DNA of 64,000 nucleotides from Nocardia acididurans (GCF_016741815.1 NZ_JAERRJ010000011.1:295754-359753), one strand, 5' to 3'. Positions 51,901-60,484 are shown, numbered from the stretch's first letter. Numbers and translations: made by a program. Notes: generated from the sequence alone by a model not told the origin.

Positions 51901-52322
51901 AACCACTTCACGACAACTGCCGTGGTGACGGCTCCCTGGCCATCATCGTAGGTGGCCGCGACCGCTGACCAGGTGGGCACGCCGCCGCGCAGGTAGCGGA
52001 CCTGTGAATGTTCGTTCTCATCGTTGGTTTCCGACCATGCGCCGCGTACATAATCGGCGACGGTGCGGGTATTGCGTTTCGATCCGCGTGCGGTGAGATC
52101 GGCCGAGGCGTTGAACCGTTGATCGTGGGTCGGCAACAGCACCAGTGAATGCGCGTCCATGAGCGAGGATTTGCCGGATCCTGACGGGCCGGTGAGCAGC
52201 ACCCCGCGATCGTCGATGCGGAAATCCTTGTAACCGCAGAAGGTTCCCCAGTTCACCACCTGTAGCCGGGTCAGGCGGAACTGGCCCAGATGCGCGGTGC
52301 GCGATGATGTGGGCTCGGTCAT
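48948..52322 (-). CDS. jetC: Wadjet subunit JetC (SMC/MukB-like ATPase)
   Basis: Motor ATPase of the Wadjet complex, an SMC-like protein of 1,124 residues that extrudes DNA loops and senses small circular DNA. Walker A GPSGSGKS at residues 45-52; two long coiled-coil arms flank a central hinge (around 500-620); an ABC signature SGGEQEK lies near 1,005 and Walker B LMLDEAFSKSDE near 1,040. Length and layout fit the family. ATG start overlaps the jetB stop by 4 bp (ATGA), so the operon is translationally coupled. Also known in mycobacteria as MksB-type condensin (MksBEFG/EptABCD). Confidence 0.95.
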   Translation of the reverse strand: MTEPTSSRTAHLGQFRLTRLQVVNWGTFCGYKDFRIDDRGVLLTGPSGSGKSSLMDAHSLVLLPTHDQRFNASADLTARGSKRNTRTVADYVRGAWSETNDENEHSQVRYLRGGVPTWSAVAATYDDGQGAVTTAVVVKWFTGVENDGAAMSTLHQLNDGDFDLHALNGWADRTFDTRWWKGLNPAAQFPPTQDKYMTELAKRIGLSKSRTALALLGKAKAMKNVGDLNLFIRDNMLDRPDTFEDAQQMLSAFTPLNEAYETAKRANAQAQVLHDLPESWRTYRESAHTIDRATNLRGAGLERYVRGLLLSAIQSELDEIDAEVQSLDAVIDGQQARSEAARDALIELQMQINKENQGLRALETRHEALLDQTRAARLLYGQYSGHVTKLGEPCPQDGEGFEQLRIRLPDLRSVAAARAENLTPTTHAAIAAEYVAAKAHREAGEELARLRSAKSLMPGPAIDRRARISAETGVPITDLPYAAELIDMAEGHERWRAAAEKVLRSYGMRMLVPQRHKEAVRRFIDQHDMRGVIEYSVVTAVSAHEPRPLPTTLAGKLTVDRDHPHGRWLANQLTRRFNHVCVESAHELDDHQVAVTVNGTVKLHGNHYRKDDRPELTSTSSYILGANTIAKRRALEADIQQLADQKKIAGDAARDLQDQLEEANRHRDAATQLTSFTTWTELDHWTPEHDARELGDRIDEIRSGNVDLQELEAKRDKAADEDKRAYGIWHRTEQRITEITTRETTLVDLQSDEERRPHALDADDQQYLDELYASSGIIATVDTIDNVRRLLLSALDKSVGIANSERQAARERVRSAITRFLDQWRDSAPDDSGDVDRSGQDFADLHAEIVQRRFPEAMRRFEKMISEDMVPSIAMLQRSIENAATEIERRVGMVNAGLCRVEFNTGTHLQISYTTSSSVDVKAFRTSVDTLMRKAAQLGNDPQRYVEQFKRVKALMAKFTATDTATERWRRNVLDVRNGYVFYGREVEGEITKHTYRNTASNSGGEQEKLVAFCLAAALSYNLADDETDARPRFGTLMLDEAFSKSDENFSAQALSAFDEFGFQLIIAAPIRLSGIVEPYIGQAILVEKRLFPDGTRSHGRSATFGELAAQRFAESDGATRATA

Positions 52323-53089
52323 TCGGATCCCTCTTCCTGCCCGCCGACGCCATCCGCCGACTCCCCCTTGGCGATCGCCCGGTATCGAGCTTCGAGTGCG
52401 GCCACCTGATCGGCGGTCAGGATCGCCGTGATCACCCCGTAGATGGTGAATCGATCGTTGTTTCCCCTGATGGGTTTGATGATCGCGGCCTCGTCGAGCG
52501 CCCGGATCGCCGGATTGATCTTGTCGCGGAATCGGACCTCGTCGGTATCGTCGCTCGGCCGGTAGGCCAGCAGGTGCTCGATCATATCGGCGCGGTCGAC
52601 TATCGGATCATCCGGCGAAACCACATACAGCCGGTATAGATATAGTGCCAGCGCACTGGCCGCCAGACTGAGCGTTTTGGCGCGCAGTAAGGTACGGCTA
52701 CGCGGGCTGGGGTCCTCGGCTTGTCGGGTGAACGCGTATCGGAACTCGCGGTTGATCTCGAGAATCAGACCGAGTTCCGATAATCGCGACCGCAGGGGTT
52801 GTTCGTACTGCAGGACCACCGGCCAGCTTCTGGACTTCTCGGTGATGTGCGGTGCGGTCACCAACTCTTGTAGCGTCCAACATAATTCGGGTGGTAGTTC
52901 GCTGGTGTCGCCGTCGAAACGCTCTGCGGGGGCGTCGTCGTTCACCCGCGACCCGACGTTGTCGTCGTCGCCGGTGAACACGGCGTCCGGGTCGAGTCGC
53001 ACCGGATCGGCGAGCGACGCCGCGCTCCCCTGGTCGGACAGGTCGTCGCCGAACACATCAGCGAAGGACGGGTCGGTTGGGTCACTCAT
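52319..53089 (-). CDS. jetB: Wadjet subunit JetB (kite-like subunit, DUF4194)
   Basis: 256-residue winged-helix 'kite' subunit (MukE/MksE-like), which links JetA and the JetC heads. N-terminal about 80 residues are acidic and probably disordered; the DUF4194-like body follows (RLSELGLILEINREFRYAF, KTLSLAASALALYLYRLYVV, and a winged-helix end FTIYGVITAIL). Overlaps jetA by 8 bp and jetC by 4 bp, consistent with fixed subunit stoichiometry. Confidence 0.92.
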   Translation of the reverse strand: MSDPTDPSFADVFGDDLSDQGSAASLADPVRLDPDAVFTGDDDNVGSRVNDDAPAERFDGDTSELPPELCWTLQELVTAPHITEKSRSWPVVLQYEQPLRSRLSELGLILEINREFRYAFTRQAEDPSPRSRTLLRAKTLSLAASALALYLYRLYVVSPDDPIVDRADMIEHLLAYRPSDDTDEVRFRDKINPAIRALDEAAIIKPIRGNNDRFTIYGVITAILTADQVAALEARYRAIAKGESADGVGGQEEGSE

Positions 53090-54626
53090 CGCCGAGCTCG
53101 TCGGCCAGGGTCAGCTGCCGCTCCAGGCGGCGTGGTGCGCGTACCGGGGCCGCTGGAGCGGGAATGGGCTCGCCGAATATCGCGTAAGGAAGCGAGATTT
53201 CCCGGTATCCGACTGCGGTCACCGCCCAAACCGGGGTGGTCGCGGTGTCGTCGACTTCGCCGTAACGTGTTGCCAGCGACCATAATCCGATGATGTCGCC
53301 GGTGCGCGCGGCGGGCAGTCGTTCCAGCACTTCGGATAAGGTCGCGAAGCCCGAATGCGCTTCCATGGTGGCGTGGACGGCCTCGCGCAACGCGTTCCAG
53401 TCGATCGATTCCTTTCCAACCATTTCCGCTGGATCGATCGCGAACTCCGCATTCGTGTCCTGTACCGCCGCAGGCTTGGTGGTCATGCCCTGATCGAGCC
53501 GGAGCCGACCCACCGAGTGGGTGTCTACGCCGCTCATCGGCACCCCGAAGCCGATGTCGCGGCTGCCGTGGGTGTGCTGGAACGCCAGCGCCGCCGAGGC
53601 CTGCGCTTCGCTGATCCGTGTCCGCATGCTCCGGTAGTGCGTCAGATCTCCGCCACGCACGAAGTTGCTCATGCGGCGGAAGGCGATGCGGCGAATGTCC
53701 TCGACTTCGCGCACCCGCTGCCACATGGCACCGATGAATCCGTTCAGCGACCGCTCCAGATGCGCGGGCAGATCTTCGACCCGATCGATGATCTCGGCGA
53801 TATCGCGTTCGAGCTGGGAGCGCTGCGACGGCGTCGCGATGAGCGTGGCGAACACCCGGAATGCCTGCCCTTCAGGCGATTCGGCGATCACGTCGTGGCC
53901 GTCGAACATGCGTTGGAGAGACTCGGCGAACTCCATCGCATCATCGGAGAGGCTCTGACGCAGCAGCGCGGCGGTATTGGCGTGCATTCGCTCGCCGTAG
54001 CTGGCGACGTCGGAGGGAATCCGGTCGACGAGCTCGGCCAGCGTGGCGATCTTGTCCACCAATTCCGCGTGATCCACTGCGAGCTCCGCGCCGCTGTCGA
54101 GCGCATCGCGCTGCGCGACCAGCGCCGCGATCCTTTCGTCGATCGCGCGCCGACGCGCCGCTCGATCAGGGTTCGCCTCGGTGGCGATCAGGTGGAGCTC
54201 CGACATCACGATGCCCAGACCCGACCCGGTCGCAATGGAAGTACGCCGCCGCAGATTACGCATCTGCCGCACCGCCGCATGCGCCCCCGAGGTCAACTGA
54301 TATCTCTCCACCCGCGGATCACGCGGGTCGGCACTGCGGTGAACCCAGTTCCTTTTTCGCCATCGAGTCAGCACCGCGTCGGCACCCCCGGATTCCTGTT
54401 CGGTGCCGCGCTCCTCTGCGGGACTCCCGCGTAGAAGTGCCGGCAGATCGGCGTCCATCGCCGCGGTCAGCGTCTGTCCGTCGACGATCTGCCCGTCTCC
54501 CAGGTGCGCGGCCATCAGTGCCAGGTCGAACAGCGCGCCCCGGGACCGCAACAACGACAGCGAGACATCCGCTGTCGCACTGTTGCGGAATTCGTGGAAG
54601 AGCTGTTCCGCAGTCAATTCGGCCAC
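53082..54626 (-). CDS. jetA: Wadjet subunit JetA (kleisin-like, DUF3375)
   Basis: 514-residue kleisin (MukF/MksF-like) that bridges the JetC ATPase heads. The N-terminus (AELTAEQLFHEFRNSATADVSLSLLRSR) and central helical section with R-x-R-RAIDERIAAL are typical of DUF3375. GTG start at 54626 with AGGGGG about 6 nt upstream. First gene of the operon, 130-330 bp from the integrase relic. Genes run jetA-jetB-jetC-jetD without gaps and appear intact, so the system should be functional. Confidence 0.93.
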   Translation of the reverse strand: MAELTAEQLFHEFRNSATADVSLSLLRSRGALFDLALMAAHLGDGQIVDGQTLTAAMDADLPALLRGSPAEERGTEQESGGADAVLTRWRKRNWVHRSADPRDPRVERYQLTSGAHAAVRQMRNLRRRTSIATGSGLGIVMSELHLIATEANPDRAARRRAIDERIAALVAQRDALDSGAELAVDHAELVDKIATLAELVDRIPSDVASYGERMHANTAALLRQSLSDDAMEFAESLQRMFDGHDVIAESPEGQAFRVFATLIATPSQRSQLERDIAEIIDRVEDLPAHLERSLNGFIGAMWQRVREVEDIRRIAFRRMSNFVRGGDLTHYRSMRTRISEAQASAALAFQHTHGSRDIGFGVPMSGVDTHSVGRLRLDQGMTTKPAAVQDTNAEFAIDPAEMVGKESIDWNALREAVHATMEAHSGFATLSEVLERLPAARTGDIIGLWSLATRYGEVDDTATTPVWAVTAVGYREISLPYAIFGEPIPAPAAPVRAPRRLERQLTLADELGDE

Positions 54627-54769
54627 TCCAAACCCCCTAGCCCTGAGCAGCTTCCTACCTCAGTACAGCATCGCTCGCCGACAGGTTGCCGTTTCGAACG
54701 CACCGCTGGTGTGCGGCGACCTTCAGTGACGGCGAGGACGGTGGCAGTGACGCATCCGCCGAGGGGCAG

Positions 54770-55082
54770 AGTGAGATCGGATGGGAGCAGGCACAGGGAC
54801 ATATGTGAGATGAAGGCGCTGCGGGAGGAGGGCGGCAGCGTGGTGGAGGTGGAAGATAGGGTGCCGCTTGTGTTTCCGGGCCGTGGCCGGGTGCTTCGTG
54901 ATCCGCACAACTTCAACCGGACGTGGCGGGATGCGCGGGCACCCTGGACAAGGATGTGACACAGTACAGGTTCCGCAAGGCGGTCGCGACGCTGGATCGC
55001 CGAGGCGTCGGATTCGGAGACGGCACCAAGCAGTTGGGGCACTCCTGTGAAGGGATCACCGAGTGGGCACCACGTCGCGTCA
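54770..55082 (+). pseudogene. Tyrosine recombinase (integrase) C-terminal relic, frameshifted
   Basis: Two frames together resemble the C-terminal half of an actinobacterial phage/ICE integrase. First PLVFPGRGRVLRDPHNFNRTWRDAR (about 54858-54940), then after a frameshift near 54940 VTQYRFRKAVATLDRRG and KQLGHSCEGITEW (54955-55065), matching the box II pattern HxFRKTVATL...QLGH of the family. The N-terminal arm-binding and core domains are missing and the active-site histidine before FRK is not conserved (Tyr). It points toward the tRNA. The element can no longer integrate or excise on its own. Confidence 0.75.
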
Positions 55083-55211
55083 CTTGAGCAGGCGGCGGAC
55101 TCGTCCACAGTGCTGGAGTTGGGTTTCGGCGGGCCAGCTGACGAACACAGCTGTGCGCGCGAATTTTTGGGATATTTTTGGGAACGGTCCGATTTGCCCG
55201 GTGAAACGATC

Positions 55212-55250
55212 ACAGTCCTTGACCTGTATTGCCAGGTCAAGGGCTGTTTT
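55212..55250. terminator. Hairpin immediately 3' of tRNA-Lys
   Basis: 15-bp stem with one wobble pair (55212-55226 and 55233-55247), with TTTT following on the plus strand. It could terminate the relic integrase transcript or, read on the minus strand, lie downstream of the tRNA. A similar hairpin precedes the tRNA-end fragment at 58070. Confidence 0.6.
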
Positions 55251-55252
55251 CC

Positions 55253-55327
<75 letters not shown>

Positions 55328-55552
55328 GTAGTGCGGAGCAAACTCTAGCAGCCGAGGGGGCGGATCGCGAAAACGGTCCGGGCGGTGCGGTGGCTGTACC
55401 CGGATCCACCGCCGCGCGAACGCGCCGCGACGACAGGGAACGCCCGCCTTTCGAGTGGGGGCGAGTACAGTCCTGGCGAATTCTCAGTTAACCTCCGGTT
55501 CTCTTCATCGGCGTTGTGGGAGGCGAACGTGACCGCGAACGGCAGGTGAGAC

Positions 55553-56992
55553 ATGGTTCAGGACAGCCGAACCCGCACCGACCGCGACTACACGCGGCAC
55601 GACAACGACACCGGCCGCTGGGACGACGACCCGCTCAGCGTGGAGACCACCCGCCGTTTCGCCCGCCGCTTCACCACCGTCAACCGAATCCTGCTCGGGC
55701 TGGGCGTCTTCGGGTTCGTGTGCGCCCTTCTCATCGACCGCCGGCGAGGTGGCGCGGGACCGGACCCGGAGCATCCCTCGGGCTTCGTCGCCTGGGTCCT
55801 GTACGCGGTGGTCCTCGGCATCCTGCTCGCCACCGAACTGCTCGGCCCGCTGAAAAGACCTGTGGCGCGGCGTATTCGGCAGCGGTGCGCCGCACTCAGC
55901 GCCATCGTGACGCTGATCTGCCTGCTCGGCCTGAGCGCCGTGTGGACCACGGTGTACCGGACCTCCTCCATGGGCGAGATACCGGGCACCATCGTCAACA
56001 GCGTGCCCGAGGCGGACGCGTACCTGTCGGGCCATCTCGCCGACGGGGTCGGCACCATTCGCGTGCCCACCGGAATGTCCATCCAGTCCATCGATTTCGG
56101 CGACGACTCCAGCAATGTGCGGATCTCCGGATTCGTCTGGCAGAAGATCCCGCACGGTGCGCCGATCCGGCCCGGCGTGCTGTTCCCCGAAGCCGAGGAC
56201 GCCTACACCGCAGCCGATTCCGCCGCGCCGGCCTACACCGAACAGACCCCCGGCCACACCCTCTACGGGTGGTACTTCAGTTCCATCTTCCGGCAGTTGT
56301 TCGACTACAGCAGCTATCCCTTGGACAAGCAGGCGGTATGGCTGCGCATGTGGGCCGCCGATTTCGACGCACCCGCCATCCTCGTCCCCGACTTCGACGG
56401 CTATCCCACCTGGCGGCTGCACGATATGACCGGCGTAGATCCCGGCATGGTCTACGACGACTGGAATCCGGACTTCACCGCCTTCAGCTACCAGACCAAC
56501 ACGTACTCGGCCACTTTCGGCTATCAGCGCGATGGCGTCGCCGACTCCGCGGCCAAACCCGAGCTCTATTTCAGCGCCGGTCTGAAGCGAGATCCGCAGG
56601 CCCCGTTCTTCGGCCAGCTCATCCGGTGGATGTTCATCGCGGTCATCGTCTTCGCGGCACTGTTCCTGATCACCGTCGACACCGAACGCCGGGCCCTGGT
56701 GGGATTCACCACCTTCGAACTGGTCGGCTTCGGCGTCGGCATCCTGCTGGTGATCATCTTCGACCAGGTCGCCATCCGGGAATCGGTAGGCGCGCGCGGC
56801 GTGGTCTACCTCGAATACTTCTCCTACGCCCTCTACGCCATGATCGCTCTCGTCGGCGTGAACGCCATGCTGCTCACCGGCCGCACCCGCCACCGCTGGC
56901 TGATCTGGGGCGGCAACCTCCTCCCCAAAATCCTGTACTGGCCAACCTATTTCGGTCTGGTCCTCCTCGTGACCGTCCTGACCTTCCGCTGA
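55553..56992 (+). CDS. Membrane protein with possible pentameric ligand-gated channel-like architecture
   Basis: 479 residues, not assignable to a named family by eye. Layout: charged N-terminus; three hydrophobic segments (about 45-62, 77-98, 112-132); an extracytoplasmic domain of about 210 residues; then four closely spaced membrane helices (about 350-372, 378-403, 410-432, 445-478). A soluble domain with the motif YPLDKQAVWLRMW (near 257) followed by four helices recalls the Cys-loop/pLGIC family, where an aromatic-P-x-D-x-Q motif sits before four helices. This is weak, fold-level resemblance only. Intact, single gene, on the far side of the tRNA from the island. Confidence 0.5.
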   Translation: MVQDSRTRTDRDYTRHDNDTGRWDDDPLSVETTRRFARRFTTVNRILLGLGVFGFVCALLIDRRRGGAGPDPEHPSGFVAWVLYAVVLGILLATELLGPLKRPVARRIRQRCAALSAIVTLICLLGLSAVWTTVYRTSSMGEIPGTIVNSVPEADAYLSGHLADGVGTIRVPTGMSIQSIDFGDDSSNVRISGFVWQKIPHGAPIRPGVLFPEAEDAYTAADSAAPAYTEQTPGHTLYGWYFSSIFRQLFDYSSYPLDKQAVWLRMWAADFDAPAILVPDFDGYPTWRLHDMTGVDPGMVYDDWNPDFTAFSYQTNTYSATFGYQRDGVADSAAKPELYFSAGLKRDPQAPFFGQLIRWMFIAVIVFAALFLITVDTERRALVGFTTFELVGFGVGILLVIIFDQVAIRESVGARGVVYLEYFSYALYAMIALVGVNAMLLTGRTRHRWLIWGGNLLPKILYWPTYFGLVLLVTVLTFR

Positions 56993-57053
56993 CGCGGCCG
57001 ACGACGGCAGAGCGAGGATCTCCTGGTAGTACTGGCCGAAACGAACGTCAGAA

Positions 57054-57110
57054 GGGACTCGAACCCCGAGCCTGCTGATCGAGAGTTCCTGTCAAAGTGC
57101 AGCTGGTCCC
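57054..57110 (-). repeat. Degenerate copy of a tRNA-Lys-end junction
   Basis: Sequence AGGGACTCGAACCCCGA continuing into CCTGCTGATCGAGAGTTCC; it matches the left island junction (45603 onward) over about 55 bases with scattered mismatches, including bases beyond the tRNA portion. It appears to be a decayed integration junction rather than a tRNA. Confidence 0.6.
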
Positions 57111-57121
57111 CCGAACTCCGG

Positions 57122-57830
57122 CTACTTGGTGCCGATCACATCCAGCAGGCCGATCGCTGCCAGGTCGTCGGTATACCGGCGAATCAGGGCTGCCGAAAGG
57201 CGGGGGATGTCGTGATCGGAGCCGACAGCGGCCGCGCGGACAGCCGCACGGAATTCGTCCGCGGGCACCGTCGATCCCCGGCGGGCCTCACCGGGGTGTC
57301 GGAAACCGTGCAGCAGGGGCAGTAGCGAGTTCCGTCGGTGCGGCTCGGCTAGCGCACGCAGCGCGGTACCCCACGCGGGCGAACCATTCGTCGTAGTCGA
57401 TCCGCTGGATGTGGTGACCGGACTCGATGAGCCAGTCGACGAAGGTGTCGAGCGAGATGTCGTCATCGTGCGGGTTGACCGCGTTGAAGGTCCGGAAGCC
57501 GGAGCTGGATTCGAGGCCGATCTCGGTGATCGCGGTAGCCACGAAATCGACCGGAAGACCGTCGTAATGTGCTCGCTGCCTTCGATTCTGGTCATCTGTG
57601 CGGTAGAAGGAATGCGGCGCGATGCCGGTGAGGACCAGGCTCAGCATCAAGCGGGTGAACATGTCGGAGACATTGAGGCGCCCGGCGTATTCCCGGTGCG
57701 CCAGAATGAAATCCGACCGGAAGACGGTGACGGGCAGGCCGTGGCGGTCGTGTGCTTCACGGAGCAGTACCTCGCCGGCCCACTTGCTGTTGCCGTAGCC
57801 GCCGGCATAGCTGTCGTCCACCGCGCGCAC
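57122..57830 (-). pseudogene. Carboxylic acid reductase C-terminal fragment, frameshifted
   Basis: Encodes the end of the NADPH-dependent reductase domain of a CAR-type enzyme (full-length proteins about 1,170 residues: A-PCP-R). Seen: GGYGNSKWAGEVLLREAHD, GLPVTVFRSDFILAH, then FNAVNPHDDDISLDTFVDWL in one frame; after a frameshift near 57370 the other frame continues ALRALAEPHRR, LLPLLHGFRHP and a proper C-terminus (LIRRYTDDLAAIGLLD). The adenylation, carrier and NADPH-binding parts are missing and the catalytic YxxxK begins right at the break (YGNSK). It is joined in frame to a hipB-like fragment. Non-functional. Confidence 0.85.
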
Positions 57831-58010
57831 CAGGGTGAGTCCGAGCACGTCGGCTACGTCGGCGACGGTGGCGATTCTGGTCGAGCCGCTGCCGTACTCG
57901 GTCTCGCGTACGGTGCGAGTGGAGGTGTCCGCCAATTCCGCCCACTGCTCCTGTGTCAGCCGATGACGGCGGCGTGCTGCGCGAATGGCATCCCCGATAC
58001 TCGACGGCGC
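57831..58010 (-). pseudogene. Duplicate hipB-like HTH fragment fused to the CAR relic
   Basis: Closely similar at DNA and protein level to hipB (47195-47372): SIGDAIRAARRRHRLTQEQWAELADTS against SIGDAIRAARRRHRLTQEQLAELAGTS. It lacks the hipB stop, hipA and the operator array; its frame runs straight from the HTH end (VLGLTL) into the CAR fragment. This junction looks like a recombination scar between two elements. Confidence 0.8.
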
Positions 58011-58032
58011 GGGAACCTGGACCGGTAGAACG

Positions 58033-58073
58033 AATGTGGCCCTTGACCAGGAAGTCTGGTCAAGGGCCACATT
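58033..58073. terminator. Long perfect hairpin beside a tRNA-end fragment
   Basis: 17-bp perfect inverted repeat (58033-58049 and 58057-58073), 7-nt loop. It stands to the tRNA-end fragment at 58070 as the hairpin at 55212-55250 stands to the intact tRNA-Lys, so it may be the relic of a tRNA terminator. It can work in either direction. Confidence 0.6.
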
Positions 58074-58093
58074 GTTGTGCGCCATCAGGGACT
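58070..58093 (-). repeat. Short copy of the tRNA-Lys 3' end with flank
   Basis: 24 bp (CATTGTTGTGCGCCATCAGG and the four bases after it) identical to 45586-45609, i.e. including bases outside the tRNA, which shows common descent with the left island junction. After GGGACT the sequence diverges into CTTTGTCACAC. From here to 58356 I see no gene. Confidence 0.7.
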
Positions 58094-58356
58094 TTGTCAC
58101 ACTTTGTCCGCCTACAGACTGGCTGTAGGGGTTCATGCGCTAGACGTTAGCCCTCGGATGCCAGGCCGGTCAAGCGCATACGATCTCGCTGGTTCGTATT
58201 CGGCTAACCGTGCCCGGTCACGGCGCACGAAACCTCAATCAAACGTAGTTGGCGCGCGGTGTAGTACTGATGTGACGCGGACCAGCGACCCGCGTTTATC
58301 CAGAACTCCCAGAATCCTCAGGAGAATGAGACGGATCGGGATCTGAGCACGCCGTT

Positions 58357-60165
58357 CTAGGCCAGAGGATCGGCATAGGGATTGTGGGCAACGGGAGCTG
58401 AATCTTCCACTCCCAGCACGGTAGCGGATGTGGAGATCGCCATTTCCGGGGTCGTGGTTGTCGTTGGATCGATGGCAGCTGCTGGAGTTGAGCGCAGGTG
58501 CAGCGGGTCGACGGTACGCAGCGAGAGCGCCGCGACCAATGCCACAAAGGTGGCGACGGCCACGTGCCAGACGTTGTACAGGCCGTGGTTCCCGTCCGGG
58601 TTGAAGATGAGCATCAACCAGGTACACAACCCCACCAGCACCATCAGGGTGGTGGTGGAAAGCGCGAAGCCGGCGGCCAGCGCTAGCGGCCACGAGTAGT
58701 ACCAGGGCAGCGCGGCCGGGGAAAGGATGACGATGCCAACGAAGGCGATCACAATACCCAGTACCGCCTCACGTTCGCTGTGCCGGAACCGCCACCAGGT
58801 CCAGACCAGCACAGCGGCCAGCACCAGCATGCACAGTGCTCTGATCGGGTCGAGCAGCTTGTCGGGATTCAGAGGCGTCACCCAGGCGATGACATCCCGG
58901 ACGAGCGTCGGCAACGAGAGCCATTGGATGATCTTCTTCGACCCCGACAATGCGGTCAGCCAGCCAATGCCAACACCGGCAATCACCGACGCGGTCGCGA
59001 AGACCGCTGCGAATACGCCCAGGCCCAGCCCGCCGATCTTGGCGAACATCATCGCGGGATGCGGCATGTCTTCGGTTCGTTCTGCGGCATCATGTGGCCG
59101 TTCGTTCTGCGGCAGGTTCTCCGGATCGCTCCCGGCCCGCTTCGCAGCTCGCTTCTCCCGCTCGTGCAGCATCCAGATCCACACCAGGAACGGCAGCGCG
59201 ACACCCGCGGTCGCCTTGATGGCGACACCGATCGAGAGCACCACGACGCCCGCCACGTGATGGCGCTCCAACACCAGCGCGACGGCCGCACACATCAGGC
59301 CGACCATCAGCATCTCATTGTGCACACCACCGAAAAGGTGGATCAGCACCAGAGGGTTGAGCACCGCAAGCCAAAGCGCGACTGTGGGCTTGCCGCCGAG
59401 GTGCTTCGTCAAATAGGGCACCGCCCACATCATCAGCGCGAGGCCGGGCACCATCACCAGCCGCATCGCGATAGTGCCCGCGATGACGCTGTCACCAGTG
59501 ATGCTGGTGACAGCGCGGCCGAGCAGTAGGAAGATCGGACCGTAAGGGGCGGTGGTGTTAGTCCAGACCAGGCTGACGTTGTCCAGCAGCACGCCGGGAT
59601 TGGCGACCGGGCCCACCACATACGGATCGAAGCCATCGCGCAGCAGCGCGCCCTGGGCCAGGTAGGAGTAGACGTCACGGCTGAACATTGGCACCGCGAA
59701 AAGCAGCGGGAAGCTCCAAAGACCGACAACGGCGCGCAATTCGTTCAACGTCACCCCGGCACCAGGCCGGTCGGCGGTCCCGATCGTGGCGCGGCCCAGA
59801 CGAACCCACGAGACGATCATCAGCAACATGCCGATCCAGATGACGATCGTGGATAGCGCGTAGCCGTGGCCAAATCGCATCCAGGACAGATGCAGGGCCT
59901 CCATCAGCGGGTCGTGCACGCGGGTGGCACCTGCACCGAAGCCGCCGAATGTAATCATGATCGCGCCGAGGAAACCCGATAATGCCTGGTGGCCCTCGGG
60001 GCTACGGGCGAAGTCGGCGGAGGTGCGGATCCAGTCGCGGAATCTGGAACGGGGCGCACGGGCAACAACGGGGGCAGAGTTGCGGTCCGCCGCACTCCGG
60101 GGTGATGGGGCCATCAAATCATTCATCTTAGGTGCGGCAACAACGTGAGTTTCGGGGTCTGCCAT
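58357..60165 (-). CDS. mptB: MptB-like polyprenol-phosphomannose-dependent alpha-1,6-mannosyltransferase
   Basis: 602-residue integral membrane GT-C-fold glycosyltransferase resembling mycobacterial Rv1459c. Such enzymes use polyprenyl-phosphomannose on the outer face of the membrane to build the alpha-1,6-mannan core of lipomannan/lipoarabinomannan. It has about a dozen hydrophobic segments, an acidic first-loop residue region (FGAGATRVHDPLME), the long motif FSRDVYSYLAQGALLRDGFDPY, and a C-terminal Pro/Thr/Ala-rich tail. The internal charged insert near 335-375 (REKRAAKRAGSDPENLPQN) is probably a cytoplasmic loop. ATG start with GGGGGACC upstream. It stands alone between debris on the left and an IS relic on the right, and looks like core genome. 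Confidence 0.85.
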   Translation of the reverse strand: MADPETHVVAAPKMNDLMAPSPRSAADRNSAPVVARAPRSRFRDWIRTSADFARSPEGHQALSGFLGAIMITFGGFGAGATRVHDPLMEALHLSWMRFGHGYALSTIVIWIGMLLMIVSWVRLGRATIGTADRPGAGVTLNELRAVVGLWSFPLLFAVPMFSRDVYSYLAQGALLRDGFDPYVVGPVANPGVLLDNVSLVWTNTTAPYGPIFLLLGRAVTSITGDSVIAGTIAMRLVMVPGLALMMWAVPYLTKHLGGKPTVALWLAVLNPLVLIHLFGGVHNEMLMVGLMCAAVALVLERHHVAGVVVLSIGVAIKATAGVALPFLVWIWMLHEREKRAAKRAGSDPENLPQNERPHDAAERTEDMPHPAMMFAKIGGLGLGVFAAVFATASVIAGVGIGWLTALSGSKKIIQWLSLPTLVRDVIAWVTPLNPDKLLDPIRALCMLVLAAVLVWTWWRFRHSEREAVLGIVIAFVGIVILSPAALPWYYSWPLALAAGFALSTTTLMVLVGLCTWLMLIFNPDGNHGLYNVWHVAVATFVALVAALSLRTVDPLHLRSTPAAAIDPTTTTTPEMAISTSATVLGVEDSAPVAHNPYADPLA

Positions 60166-60484
60166 GTGTTTTCGGTCCCCCCGGAATGGTTGGCGGTCAC
60201 AACCGCGAGCGAAAGGTCAACGGTTACCTTACCGCTTTGCTACGGCACCTCATCCGGCCGGTGCTTGCCGTTTCGGCTTGCGCGGCCGAAACGCCGGGCA
60301 CGCGGTTAGCCGCCAGTTTCTCTAACAGCATGGCCGTGGGCAGGCCAACGTCCCTGGGTGGTGACGAAATTGACGATGTCCACTGTTCCGACGATCGGGC
60401 GCAGTTCTATCTAGGCAACGGTCATGCCGTTGGACGGACTGGCTGGTTGATCGCCCAGTGATCATGTCCGCCAGGTGGTCGGGT
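60166..60484. other. Intergenic region upstream of the mannosyltransferase
   Basis: No supportable gene. Minus-strand translation of about 60300-60405 gives a short peptide with RPIVGTVDIVNFVTTQ that resembles the core of small ASCH/PUA-like proteins but is interrupted by stops on both sides; it may be a gene remnant. The mannosyltransferase promoter must lie here. Confidence 0.4.

Noticed and set aside
57054..57110. A tRNA gene near 57054.
   Set aside because: T-arm-like bases are present but there is no acceptor stem or D-arm; it is a degenerate junction.
60132..60461. Plus-strand 109-codon open frame over the mannosyltransferase start.
   Set aside because: No ribosome binding site or recognisable domain; it overlaps the promoter side of the minus-strand gene.
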